A stretch of 64,000 nucleotides of DNA from an uncultured Flavobacteriaceae bacterium (GCA_947495135.1 CANLXN010000011.1:62001-126000); one strand, 5' to 3'; shown: positions 1-8,829, numbered from the stretch's first letter. Notes: generated by a model from the sequence alone, not told the origin. A program made the numbers and translations.

Positions 1-22
1 ATTGGTTTTCGGCATATCCCAT
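1..22 (-). CDS. Possible start of a gene running off the left edge
   Basis: An ATG at 22-20 on the minus strand opens a frame reading MGYAENQ to the window edge. Only seven codons are visible, so coding status is uncertain. Two things support it: a copy of the promoter-like motif (34-65) lies just upstream in the right orientation, and the residues loosely resemble the beginning of the ECF sigma factor at 7508 (MSVENNN). It could therefore be a second sigma-factor-like gene, but that is a guess from very little sequence. Confidence 0.3.
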
Positions 23-33
23 TTGGTTTATTA

Positions 34-65
34 AAGTGTTCTCCAAAAAAGAAATCCGTTACCCA
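34..65 (-). promoter_or_regulatory. Bipartite promoter-like motif, copy 1
   Basis: Read on the minus strand: TGGGTAACG (65-57), 13 bases, then GAGAACACTT (43-34). The same two blocks with the same 13-base gap recur at 3384-3415 and 7431-7462. The architecture fits an ECF-sigma promoter (-35 GGGTAAC, -10 around GAACA). The possible ATG at 22 lies 11 bases after the second block, so any leader would be very short. Confidence 0.5.
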
Positions 66-83
66 TTTTATTTTATAAAAGAA

Positions 84-107
84 AAAGCCCTCTCGAGAGA
101 AGGCTTT
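84..107 (-). terminator. Rho-independent terminator after the T9SS metalloprotease
   Basis: A hairpin with arms AAAGCC (84-89) and GGCTTT (102-107) around a CTCTCGAGAG palindrome. On the minus strand it is followed by a T-rich run. It sits 30 bases past the stop of the 137-3052 gene and may also work on the other strand. Confidence 0.75.
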
Positions 108-136
108 CCTTTTAAACTATTATTACTTTTAGAGAT

Positions 137-3052
137 CTAATTCACTATTACCTTTTTGATAATTGTTTCATTTGGTGTGATAAATTTCACAAAGTAAATT
201 CCAGTTCTCAACATTCCACGTCCATCCCAAGAAACTGAAGCTGGCTCATTTGGAGTTAAGGAATTAGCAAGTTTTTGTACCACTACTCCGTAGAAGTCGG
301 TTACCTCAATTGATACATCTGTTGCGTTTTTGGCTTCGAGTACAAAATTCAAGATTCCGTTCGTTGGATTAGGAGAAACTATAATTTGTTCAAAATCTAC
401 GCTTTGCTCATTGGTAAGAACTTTTTTTCCTCCATAACAGGCAGGATAAGAAGATGGAGATTTTACACCATCACAAACAGCGGTAACTTTCCATTTAAAG
501 CACTTCTTTCTCAAATTGGAAGGAAGCGTATAGCTATTTGTACCTACCGAGATAGGAGCAATACTAATTGGAAACTTACATTTCTTACATTCGATTTTTG
601 GATCGTTAGGTCCTGGTGATTCGATTATATAAGAAGTAATTCCTGGAATAGGATCCCAAATTAAAGTGAAACCATCCACATCAAGACCCGTAGGAGCTGG
701 TATATTTTCACATTCAAGATCAATCTCGTCTAAGACACTACAGTCAATTTCTCCACATAGTTCGCAACCGGCCCTATTACAATTTCGACAAATGCTCTGT
801 CCATAACAAAACTCTCCACAATCTGTGATTACTTTGTGAATTAAGAAATAGTAAACATCGTCATCAATATTTGAATAATTAAATGTTTCTCCCTGCCCAG
901 AAGCGACAAATGTATAAGGTCCTCCAGACGCATTAGGACTTGACAATAAGAACCATTGGTGAGTTGCATCAATATTTGGATACGCTTCAATGACCTCTCC
1001 CTCTATTTCACCAGAAGTGGTAAGTCCGATATTAAATTCGCCGCTTAGGCTAGAATTACAGCACTCTAATGAAAAACGATGTGTAACAGGAGTCCAGCCA
1101 ACACAATTTTCTAAATTGGCAACAGCAAGTTTCACTTCATACTCGAAATCGGGTTCTAAGAACACAGGAGTTGAAAGATTTGCAAAAGCTTGAGAAATAT
1201 TAATGGTTCCTACCTGACTGCCTACAGTCCACCCTAAAGATCCATAATTGGTGAAATTGGAGCTACTCCCTAACGGACGTCTCCAAATATCGATAAAGTA
1301 TCGATTTTCCCCTTGTGAGGCTTGTCCGTCTATATAAATATCTTCCCCTAAGCAAAAGGTATCTTGGGTAGATCCATTTTCATTTTCAAAATGAAATGCA
1401 GCCGTTGCTTCAAATTCTATTACTGCTTTTCGAGTCTCTCTCCATTCGAAGCATCCATCGTCCCAAATTCCATGTTTGATATAATAGTGGTTTGAAAGGC
1501 TTAAATTACTGAAAGTTGCCGAAGTTCCCCATTGGATGGGCGCCACAGGATTTACACCCGCTGCATTTGGATCGCCATCGATGGTATCGTTATCTGAGGT
1601 TGATCCCTCAACCGAAGTAAGATAGAGTCCCCAAAAGTGGGAAACCGAACTTCCCACAACCGCTACTCCAGTTACGCTAAAATCTCCATCATCACAATTC
1701 GATTCTATATTGAAATCTGATGAAGCTGTAGGATCACAGCATACCTCAATACAGCTGGCGTTTTCAACATTATTCCGAATTAAATTCCCAGGCTGAGGAC
1801 CAAATCCGTTATTAAAGTTTATTCCAACCCCTTGCAGGTGGCAATAACTCATAATGGTACCTCCTGAAGATGGATACCCTGGATTACTACAACCTCCTTC
1901 TGTTCCCCAAGGTGAGCAACCATCAATTGCCGTACTGTTTCCATTCCATACGCAGGCATGGGTGTGGCGTGAACCAAAAAGGTGTCCTAGTTCGTGAGTT
2001 ACCACCATAACGGTCCAACTATAAGTAGGAACTGTTGGGAACGTGGACTGTAAGCTTCCAGATACCGATAAGCTTAAATCTGAGTTCGAATTACACAAAC
2101 CACTAAATCCAGCAGCCTTCCCTCCCATTGAACGAAAGGTAAGTAATTGTCCCAAATCACCATTAAAGTTACCTGTAGCGGCTTGAAATTGGTTCAATAG
2201 TGCGGTAGTGTCTCCTCCTGTATAAGGATCTACAGTATCCCAAACCACGATTTCTGATATTTCCGTAGTAATACTTTCATTTTGATAAAGAGTTGCTACT
2301 TCATTGAACAAGGCAGAAACATAATTTACAACAGCCGCAGTACTTCCTAAATTTTGATAGATATCATATTCAGTTTCAAAGTAAATTTTGACGCATTTGG
2401 CGGAAGCAGAACCTCTATTAGACGTATTTAACTCCTCTTTTCGGTAAGGTAATCCAACCGAGTCTTCTTCCGTTTCACAATTAAAATCGTTTTGGCGATT
2501 CACATTCGCATCGTTAAAGATAATGTGTGTATTACTGTTTTTTAACTTACCTATGGTATAAGTTCCGTAGCCATCGATAGAAAAAACTCCCATCATTTGG
2601 TCTTCAAAGAAGCTTACCGCAATAATACTGTTTCCAGCATGCTCACGAATTACTCCGCGATAATGCTTCGTAGATTCAGGAACTTCTGCTTTTGCTCCTG
2701 AAGACGTCCTAACAGAAAAATCGTAATAACTTTGCGGCACCTCTACCAAATCGGCAATAATTAATTCATTATTATTAACCATTAGAGGTAGGGCCATTGT
2801 AGGTTGTTGTTCATCAACACCTTTCGTTTTAAGGTTCGAATAATTGTAACTAAAAAAACTAACTTTTGAAGGCTCTAGAATTTCTGGAGGACTTTGATCT
2901 CTCTCTTGAAAATTAATGACTCCATCTATTTGCTGAAAAGCGGCTCCAGCCAGTCTATTTGATTCTATATTTTGTGCTACTGGTTTTAGTTGCTGGGCAC
3001 TTAAGCATACAGCAAACAATAGTAGCATCGAAAAAATGAAATACTTTTTCAT
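137..3052 (-). CDS. Secreted reprolysin-like metalloprotease with T9SS sorting domain
   Basis: A predicted zinc endopeptidase exported by the type IX secretion system. The 971-residue product starts with a Sec signal peptide (about 1-20). The catalytic domain carries the metzincin motif HExGHxxGxxH (H353, E354, H357, H363) followed by a Met-turn in TIMSYC (M401), as in reprolysin-like M12B/M72 enzymes. The middle is Cys-rich, and a fibronectin-III-like stretch lies near 800-870. The last ~80 residues, beginning VSPNPTNG and ending TIIKKVIVN, form a type A T9SS C-terminal domain. The gene is followed by a terminator at 84-107. The 369-base region upstream contains a copy of the sigma/CHAT-region motif, so it may belong to that regulon. 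Substrate is unknown. Confidence 0.92.
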   Translation of the reverse strand: MKKYFIFSMLLLFAVCLSAQQLKPVAQNIESNRLAGAAFQQIDGVINFQERDQSPPEILEPSKVSFFSYNYSNLKTKGVDEQQPTMALPLMVNNNELIIADLVEVPQSYYDFSVRTSSGAKAEVPESTKHYRGVIREHAGNSIIAVSFFEDQMMGVFSIDGYGTYTIGKLKNSNTHIIFNDANVNRQNDFNCETEEDSVGLPYRKEELNTSNRGSASAKCVKIYFETEYDIYQNLGSTAAVVNYVSALFNEVATLYQNESITTEISEIVVWDTVDPYTGGDTTALLNQFQAATGNFNGDLGQLLTFRSMGGKAAGFSGLCNSNSDLSLSVSGSLQSTFPTVPTYSWTVMVVTHELGHLFGSRHTHACVWNGNSTAIDGCSPWGTEGGCSNPGYPSSGGTIMSYCHLQGVGINFNNGFGPQPGNLIRNNVENASCIEVCCDPTASSDFNIESNCDDGDFSVTGVAVVGSSVSHFWGLYLTSVEGSTSDNDTIDGDPNAAGVNPVAPIQWGTSATFSNLSLSNHYYIKHGIWDDGCFEWRETRKAVIEFEATAAFHFENENGSTQDTFCLGEDIYIDGQASQGENRYFIDIWRRPLGSSSNFTNYGSLGWTVGSQVGTINISQAFANLSTPVFLEPDFEYEVKLAVANLENCVGWTPVTHRFSLECCNSSLSGEFNIGLTTSGEIEGEVIEAYPNIDATHQWFLLSSPNASGGPYTFVASGQGETFNYSNIDDDVYYFLIHKVITDCGEFCYGQSICRNCNRAGCELCGEIDCSVLDEIDLECENIPAPTGLDVDGFTLIWDPIPGITSYIIESPGPNDPKIECKKCKFPISIAPISVGTNSYTLPSNLRKKCFKWKVTAVCDGVKSPSSYPACYGGKKVLTNEQSVDFEQIIVSPNPTNGILNFVLEAKNATDVSIEVTDFYGVVVQKLANSLTPNEPASVSWDGRGMLRTGIYFVKFITPNETIIKKVIVN

Positions 3053-3203
3053 GATACATAAATTATAACTTATTCCTACTCTATTAAAGGCTTTTCAGAT
3101 TCCGCCGGTTACTTGAGAGAACAGTTGAAATACTTCTAGCTATAATTTTTGTATCTTTATAGTCGAAATAAACAACCGTTTATTTTACTTGAGAAAAATG
3201 ATG

Positions 3204-3228
3204 AGAGCCGCTACCTTGTAGTGGCTTT
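3204..3228 (-). terminator. Hairpin, probable terminator or attenuator
   Basis: AGCCGCTAC (3206-3214) pairs with GTAGTGGCT (3218-3226) through one G-U pair and a 3-base loop; two more weak pairs extend it to 3204-3228. On the minus strand the hairpin is followed after a few bases by TTTTT. It could end the subtilisin-CHAT transcript, or act in the leader of the metalloprotease gene. Confidence 0.5.
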
Positions 3229-3383
3229 CTCTGTTTTAAGATAGATCACTGTCTGGTTTTTGTTTGAAATGTTTTGGTATTCTAAACTCCGTTCAGTTTT
3301 GGGTAATTCAAAAAAGCTTCTATAGTGATGGCCCAATTACAAACGTTGTCTTTGAAGATTAATAATGAGGTTAACAATCGTAT

Positions 3384-3415
3384 AAGTGTTCTCATTATTT
3401 AAGAAACGTTACCCA
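3384..3415 (-). promoter_or_regulatory. Bipartite promoter-like motif, copy 2
   Basis: Minus strand: TGGGTAACG (3415-3407), 13 bases, GAGAACACTT (3393-3384). Both ten-base second blocks are identical between this copy and copy 1. It begins 7 bases past the CHAT stop codon and points at the T9SS metalloprotease about 330 bases away. Confidence 0.5.
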
Positions 3416-3421
3416 AAAAAA

Positions 3422-6160
3422 TTATCGTCTTAAAAATTTAAGTAGAAAAAGGGCTATGCTTAAAATAAGCAACAGGAAAATGAAGAGATAAAAAACGTTG
3501 AAAGAAGAAGGAGACTTTAATGGAGATACGCTTCCAGTAAGCGTGTTTGAAGCCCAATAATAGGGAGAGCTTTCCACCCCAATATGATTAGACAAATACT
3601 CTTTTTTAGCCTCAGATAGCGCTTGGTCTTTTGGAAGGTCCTGATATAGTTTATTATAAAAATTTACAATTATCTCTCGACTACTTTTATCGTTTGAGTT
3701 CCACAGGGACGCTATTACACTATTGGCTCCAGTTTTTAAAAACCCTCTCGATAAGCTCATAATGCCCTCGCCTTTAACCAATTCTCCCTGCAAGGTTTTA
3801 CAAGCACTCAGCACCACTAAATCTGCTTGATTTTGGACCGAATACAACTCTGAAAACTCTAGTTTTTCATCTTCAAACCACAGCCAAGTTCGGTTTTTTG
3901 TATCGAAACTAGCATGGGTAGAGAAATGCAAAACATTATAGTCATTAATCTTGTTAAGCACGTTTAACTTATTTGCATCTTGATGCTTTAACACGGTACC
4001 GCTAAACAGACGATTTATTTCGTCCACTTCCAATTCAGATTCTGTAAGACTCGTTAGATCTAGGTTTTGAAATGTAATGGGTGCCACTCCAAGAAAATGT
4101 TCCTGAGGTTTGCGTGAAAGTTGATCGTTTTGTACCAAATGACTCATGGATAAACCATAACTTATATGATATTCGTACAGTAAATATTTAGGTAAAGCAG
4201 AGGTGTCGGGCAGGGCTTTTTGAAGTACTTCAAACGGAAAAAATAACAGGGACGCATCTGGAATAACTATTAGATGTTCTGTCCCTTCTAGATAAGGATC
4301 AATTGCCCCAAATAGTTTTCTATAAATACTAACCGATAAGCGATTAAACTCCTCAAAATCCGTCGTGGTGAAAAAAGGTTGAGATATGCGAGATTTCATA
4401 TTGCTCAATTGCTTCTGTAAGACCGATACACTGTCTAACTTTACAAACGCTCTATTGTTTGGAGTTCGAAAATAAGCATACCCGTCAACTGAATCCAAGA
4501 CAAATTCGACTACAGCCGTATGCTTACTTAGCAGTTTGGGTGCTACTTCGGGTTCTTTTAGAATTTCGATCTGTTTCCTTATTTGAGCATATTTTGGAAA
4601 ATCGTTCGCCAACTCATCCCGAAATTTCTGAAAATCTTGTTTAATTTTAAAAAGACTATCTCTAATCACATTTGTCCTGTTTTCAGCCTTCGAATTCACT
4701 AGTAACATTTCAGCATTTATTATTGACTTCTTAAAATTCATTTCGGACAATCTGCTACTATCAGGAATGTTAGCAAGCGTTTTTGCTTGTTGTTCTGTTA
4801 AATCTTCCAACAACAGAACTACTTTGCCCTTCTCCATAAAATGAAATCCCTTTTCAGGCAAATTGAGTAAGTACGCAGCCTTTACACCTTTCAAGTATAC
4901 CTCCGTTCCTTGTTCTCTCCAAAACAGTTTAGACACCTGTTCGGTACTTTCAAGTCTAATAATATCTAGGAGGCCATCTGCTAGCTCAAATCCGTTTAAG
5001 GCTTTTTTTAAGGACGCTAGATTGGGTTTTACCTGATGGTAGTCGAGATAAAAATTAGAGAGGTCCTTGATGTAGTTGAGCAGGTCTAACTTATTAGTTA
5101 GGTTGTTGAGTTCACTAATCGAAGGAAGTGTACCATTTTCGTTCCCTGTAAGAAAACCAATGGCCTTTAAGTGTTCTTTTTCGGCCATGGACCACTTTTC
5201 GGTGGCGGTAAATAGTTCAGCTCTCATATTAGAGAGTAAGGCCCGTGCACTGTTGGTTGATGCAAATTGTTCGCTTTTTTCAAATTCTTTTTCTGCTTTC
5301 GAAAAATCTTTTAGATCAATGTGAAGCTTACCCAGACTAGAGTGAATATATGCTAAACCCATTGAATCGTTATATTTCATGGATACCAACAACGCTTTTT
5401 CTAAGGATTCTTGTGACTTTTCAAACTTATTCTGCTCAAGAAACAAATTTCCTTTACGCAAATTGATTACCAAAGACTCGTTTTCTTTCATAATAGAAAG
5501 GTCGTTGTTCAGGTGGATGGAATCGCAAAGACGCAGTTGTTTCAAAATTTCATTAGCATAGCCCAGTCTGTCCATTTGGGTGTAGGTATATGAAATTTGT
5601 AGGTGGGTGAGGAATAAACTTCTTGGAATATTGTTTTTTCTGAAATAGTTCTTTGCATATTCAAAATAATCCAAAGCCTTGTCAAAATCTCCTATTTCAG
5701 TATAAATAATACCTAAGTCCAAATAAACTTTTGCCGAATATCGATCCTCTTTCCCCTCATTAAGTATTTCCTTGTGGACTTCAATACTTTTAAGTGTCTC
5801 GTCATTTTTTCTATGAAAAAGGCCCAAATTGTAGAGACTTTTCTTTAAAAGTTCGGGATGTGTGTTCTTATAAGTACGACGGATTTCTACGGCCCGATAT
5901 AGGCTAGATATAGCTAAAGGAAGGTTTTTCTCTGAATAGAAAATTTTCGAAATATCATGGTAAAACTGAGACTGCTCGAGTAAGTATTGCTGGTTCTCTT
6001 TTTTCTGAAAAAAAACATCAATTGCTTTCAACTTTTCAGCACTCGAGAGTTCCTTATTCGTGAAAACTGCATTTACAAAAGACTCCAAAGAATCATTTGC
6101 AAATGCAGTTGAAGAACATAAAATGAACAAAAGAGCAAAATATATTCTACTTAACTTCAT
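3422..6160 (-). CDS. TPR-CHAT caspase-like protease, periplasmic, C-terminal membrane anchor
   Basis: A CHAT-domain (caspase HetF-associated) protein of 912 residues. It has a signal peptide (about 1-21), TPR-type helical repeats over about 60-330, and a CHAT domain at about 540-870. The CHAT catalytic dyad is visible: His in HFSTHA (H749) and Cys in LSACKT (C787). A single TM helix (about 889-908) ends in KFLRR, so the enzyme should face the periplasm from the inner membrane. TPR-CHAT proteins of the same family act as proteases in the Craspase system, where TPR is the sensing part. The gene starts 8 bases after the subtilisin gene stop, so the two are almost certainly one operon. What activates it and what it cleaves are not shown here; the TPR anti-sigma protein at 8077 is a candidate substrate. 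Confidence 0.9.
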   Translation of the reverse strand: MKLSRIYFALLFILCSSTAFANDSLESFVNAVFTNKELSSAEKLKAIDVFFQKKENQQYLLEQSQFYHDISKIFYSEKNLPLAISSLYRAVEIRRTYKNTHPELLKKSLYNLGLFHRKNDETLKSIEVHKEILNEGKEDRYSAKVYLDLGIIYTEIGDFDKALDYFEYAKNYFRKNNIPRSLFLTHLQISYTYTQMDRLGYANEILKQLRLCDSIHLNNDLSIMKENESLVINLRKGNLFLEQNKFEKSQESLEKALLVSMKYNDSMGLAYIHSSLGKLHIDLKDFSKAEKEFEKSEQFASTNSARALLSNMRAELFTATEKWSMAEKEHLKAIGFLTGNENGTLPSISELNNLTNKLDLLNYIKDLSNFYLDYHQVKPNLASLKKALNGFELADGLLDIIRLESTEQVSKLFWREQGTEVYLKGVKAAYLLNLPEKGFHFMEKGKVVLLLEDLTEQQAKTLANIPDSSRLSEMNFKKSIINAEMLLVNSKAENRTNVIRDSLFKIKQDFQKFRDELANDFPKYAQIRKQIEILKEPEVAPKLLSKHTAVVEFVLDSVDGYAYFRTPNNRAFVKLDSVSVLQKQLSNMKSRISQPFFTTTDFEEFNRLSVSIYRKLFGAIDPYLEGTEHLIVIPDASLLFFPFEVLQKALPDTSALPKYLLYEYHISYGLSMSHLVQNDQLSRKPQEHFLGVAPITFQNLDLTSLTESELEVDEINRLFSGTVLKHQDANKLNVLNKINDYNVLHFSTHASFDTKNRTWLWFEDEKLEFSELYSVQNQADLVVLSACKTLQGELVKGEGIMSLSRGFLKTGANSVIASLWNSNDKSSREIIVNFYNKLYQDLPKDQALSEAKKEYLSNHIGVESSPYYWASNTLTGSVSPLKSPSSFNVFYLFIFLLLILSIALFLLKFLRR

Positions 6161-6168
6161 ATGGTTGG

Positions 6169-7395
6169 TTACTCTTGTATATAAACAGCATTTGTTAGCA
6201 ATCCGTCGAGCGAACCAAGTACCACCCCAGATGAAATTATGGAGTTTTTAAGGGTCACTGGTTGTATTCCTTGGCTAAATAACTTCGCTGCCTTTGCAGA
6301 CACAAACGAATTGGAGAAAGAGGTTCCAGTAACGTACAAGTCTCCTCCTACTACTGCAAATGGAATAGATTCACCTTTGGCAGCGACATCAATACTCTGA
6401 GGTCCAAAATTAGAGTAATTGGACAGTCCAGTAAATTGTACATTCATTCCTGCAACTCCCATAACATTACTCATACCATAAGAAGATGGATAGTGCGGAA
6501 TTTCTTCCGTATTTACACCCGAATTTCCTCCCGAAGTAACAATAAGTTTATCTGAAGCGTCCAAAATAAACTGCCCCAAAAAGTCGAATGGTTCTAAGTA
6601 CCAGCCAAAACTCATATTAATAATATCTACAGAAGGAGTATTAGCAGCATATTGAAATGAACAAAGTATATCGAAATAATTACCAACTCCTTGATCGTTA
6701 AATGCTTTTATAGGTAAAACTTGAAAGTCAACCTCATGAGACGTCAAGTTCTTATAGAGTAAATAGGTTACAACCGTACCATGGCCATTGTCGTCGTGCA
6801 CATCATTGTCGCCATTTACAAAATCCCAGCCTGAATAATCACGTAACCCAGATTTGTCTATACAAGGTTCATCCCATCTTCTGTTATATAAAAACGGATT
6901 CTGAAATAATTTGTAATTATAATCCAAACCGCTATCAATAACTGCAATGGTAACTCCCGTATTGGACGCTTTTGTAAGTTCTAATTGCCCCGTAATATCT
7001 GCATTGGAATCATTGAATAAATAATTATTAGAATTGACATAATACTGTAACTCCCCTTCCAAATCTGGATCCACTACTATTTCTCCCAAATGGCCCTCTA
7101 TAGTGCCACCTGTAGACATATCGAATGTCCAGAGTTCCAAGGTGTCGTCTGCACATGCGCAGGTTTTGTAAGCAACGATCTTATGTCGACTCCTCGCTTC
7201 AATTTTTTTAGCCTCGGTTGTATTTGGCTGGAACCTTACAACAAGCTGGTTTCCAGAATATCCAGGAGCACTTACGGATGCTCGAACATTGCTTAGTGGT
7301 TCGGTTGGTAATTGATTTTCTTGTAGTATTTCAGTGCTTTCTGGACTACAGGCCACCAATAGAAATAGAATGAATAAGAGAATAGAGTTCTTCAT
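6169..7395 (-). CDS. S8 subtilisin-family serine protease, lipoprotein
   Basis: A 408-residue subtilase with a complete catalytic triad: Asp in AVIDSG (D154), His in DDNGHGT (H205) and Ser in TGTSFS (S359), plus the oxyanion Asn in SGGNSG (about N291). The N-terminus ends in LLVAC, a lipobox with the lipidated Cys at 16, so the mature enzyme should be membrane-anchored and periplasmic or surface-exposed. Residues about 45-120 resemble an inhibitor-type prodomain. It is the first gene of an operon with the CHAT protein. Its upstream region, shared with the divergent ECF sigma gene, carries the third copy of the bipartite motif, which ends about 36 bases before the ATG. Likely role: processing of the CHAT protein or of a shared substrate (inference). 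Confidence 0.92.
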   Translation of the reverse strand: MKNSILLFILFLLVACSPESTEILQENQLPTEPLSNVRASVSAPGYSGNQLVVRFQPNTTEAKKIEARSRHKIVAYKTCACADDTLELWTFDMSTGGTIEGHLGEIVVDPDLEGELQYYVNSNNYLFNDSNADITGQLELTKASNTGVTIAVIDSGLDYNYKLFQNPFLYNRRWDEPCIDKSGLRDYSGWDFVNGDNDVHDDNGHGTVVTYLLYKNLTSHEVDFQVLPIKAFNDQGVGNYFDILCSFQYAANTPSVDIINMSFGWYLEPFDFLGQFILDASDKLIVTSGGNSGVNTEEIPHYPSSYGMSNVMGVAGMNVQFTGLSNYSNFGPQSIDVAAKGESIPFAVVGGDLYVTGTSFSNSFVSAKAAKLFSQGIQPVTLKNSIISSGVVLGSLDGLLTNAVYIQE

Positions 7396-7430
7396 GGTTT
7401 TAAAGTTTTTGTTATTAGATACATCTATTC

Positions 7431-7462
7431 AATTGTTCAAAAAAAATTAAATCCGTTACCCA
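7431..7462 (-). promoter_or_regulatory. Bipartite promoter-like motif, copy 3
   Basis: Minus strand: TGGGTAACG (7462-7454), 13 bases, TTGAACAATT (7440-7431). It lies in the divergent region between the sigma factor and the subtilisin gene and points at the subtilisin gene (start 7395). A 16-base stretch, AAATCCGTTACCCATT on the plus strand, is identical at 52-67 and 7449-7464. Confidence 0.55.
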
Positions 7463-7507
7463 TTCTTATTATTTTTTGTGTTAATTATGTACTCATATAC
7501 CTCATAA

Positions 7508-8080
7508 ATGTCTGTTGAAAATAACAATTACTTATTTAATAGCCTAATAAATGGCAACTCAAAAGGCATTCTTCAAATCTATAAAGTGGTCTTTCCCAAG
7601 GTTTATAGCTTTGTTGCAAAAAATAGCGGACAGAAAGAAGATGCTGAAGATATCTTTCAAAAAACATTGATGCAACTCGCTACGAGATTTAAGGATAAAA
7701 AAATAGCCTTTTCGTCTTCTTTTGAAGCTTATTTATTCACCGCATGCAAGAATCAATGGAGAAAAAAACTAAATTCTGAAAAAAAATGGGTTACGAATGT
7801 GGTTAGTGAGGAACCTATTTATGACAACGAGGAATTGGAAGTCCACTTAGAAACAGAAGAGAAGTGGAAACTTTACAAAGAGATGTTCGAGCAACTATCT
7901 GCAAATTGCAAGGAAGTACTTAAACTCTTTTATCAAAAACTGCCTTATGCAGCGATCTGCCAAGAATTGGGATATGCTTCCGAACCAGTTGCCAGACAAC
8001 GTGTCTTTAAATGCCGTTCTAAACTTAGTTCGCTCATAAAAAAGGACATTAGGTATAAACAAATTAAAGCATCACAATGA
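7508..8080 (+). CDS. ECF-type RNA polymerase sigma factor
   Basis: A 190-residue sigma-70-family protein of extracytoplasmic-function size. Region 2 covers about residues 25-95 (a YSFVAKNSGQKEDAEDIFQ stretch, with basic WRKK after it). Region 4 is a helix-turn-helix at about 125-180 (LSANCKEVLKLFY, then a recognition helix around EPVARQRVFKC). It should direct core RNA polymerase to a specific promoter set; the bipartite motif found three times nearby is the obvious candidate. The gene overlaps the following one by 4 bases (ATGA), the usual coupling of sigma and anti-sigma. A TTTG at 7475-7478 lies 19 bases before TACCTCAT, a weak match to a Bacteroidota housekeeping promoter that would leave almost no leader. 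Confidence 0.9.
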   Translation: MSVENNNYLFNSLINGNSKGILQIYKVVFPKVYSFVAKNSGQKEDAEDIFQKTLMQLATRFKDKKIAFSSSFEAYLFTACKNQWRKKLNSEKKWVTNVVSEEPIYDNEELEVHLETEEKWKLYKEMFEQLSANCKEVLKLFYQKLPYAAICQELGYASEPVARQRVFKCRSKLSSLIKKDIRYKQIKASQ

Positions 8081-8826
8081 TTAGTGAGAAAGAATACGAA
8101 TTGATAGACGGCTACCTCAAGGATGAATTGAGCGACGATGCTCATATAGAGTTTGAAAAATTTGTGAAGGAAAACGAAGCATTCAAGGAAGAGTTTGAAA
8201 TTCAAAAGCAGTTATACATCGCGCTGGCCCTAAAAAAGGGAACAAATACAACAGTGAGTCCGATTAAAGAAGCAATTGAAACCGCCAGTAAAGAATATCA
8301 TCAAAGCGGAGGAAAGGTTATTAACTTTGATCGACGATGGATGATGGGTATTGCCGCCTCCATTCTTCTTTTGATAGGGTATTTCGTTCTCAACCCAAGT
8401 GAACCCAATTTATCAGACTTATATGTTTCCAATGCAGATTGGACAGAACTTCCATCCTTTACTGTTCGTGAGGATTCTAAAAATGCGCTAAATGAAGCAC
8501 AAGTTTCTTTCGAAAATAAAAACTTTGAGGAAGCCAACGCACAATTCAACAAGCTGCTTGAAAATGGCTCTAACAATCCGCAAATTTTAATGTATTTAGG
8601 AATTAGTTACCTAGAATTAAATGATTTCGAAAATGCCATTACAACTTTTGAAGGTTTACAGAATGGTAAATCTTTGGATAGCAATAAAGCCCTTTGGTAT
8701 AAGGCACTTACCTATCTCAAATGGAATCGAAAAGAATTGGCAATTAACACATTAAATGAACTTCTTAAGGATCCTAGTAATTACAAACATGCAGAAGCTC
8801 AAAAGATCTACAACGAATTAAATTAA
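8077..8826 (+). CDS. Single-pass anti-sigma-like protein with TPR sensor domain
   Basis: 249 residues. The first ~85 (acidic/helical, LIDGYLKDELSDD) look like the cytoplasmic sigma-binding part of Bacteroidota anti-sigma factors, without an obvious zinc motif. One TM helix follows at about 88-105, preceded by DRR, which argues for N-inside orientation. The remainder (about 134-249) is TPR repeats and would be periplasmic. Translationally coupled to the sigma gene by a 4-base overlap. Topology puts the TPR half in the same compartment as the subtilisin and CHAT proteases encoded divergently. Anti-sigma function is inferred from position and architecture, not from a diagnostic motif. Confidence 0.75.
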   Translation: MISEKEYELIDGYLKDELSDDAHIEFEKFVKENEAFKEEFEIQKQLYIALALKKGTNTTVSPIKEAIETASKEYHQSGGKVINFDRRWMMGIAASILLLIGYFVLNPSEPNLSDLYVSNADWTELPSFTVREDSKNALNEAQVSFENKNFEEANAQFNKLLENGSNNPQILMYLGISYLELNDFENAITTFEGLQNGKSLDSNKALWYKALTYLKWNRKELAINTLNELLKDPSNYKHAEAQKIYNELN

Positions 8827-8829
8827 AAA

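Larger units (their letters stand above)
3053..3421. other. 369-base intergenic region with motif and hairpin
   Basis: Between the CHAT gene stop and the metalloprotease start. It contains the second copy of the bipartite motif (3384-3415, pointing at the metalloprotease) and a hairpin at 3204-3228. No convincing gene was found. A transcript started at the motif would have a leader of about 330 nt, or end at the hairpin as a short RNA of roughly 170 nt. Confidence 0.6.

Noticed and set aside
3282-3395. A 37-codon minus-strand frame beginning MRTLIRLL
   Set aside because: Its ATG lies at the second block of the promoter-like motif, so it would start at or before the transcript start; no homology was recognised.
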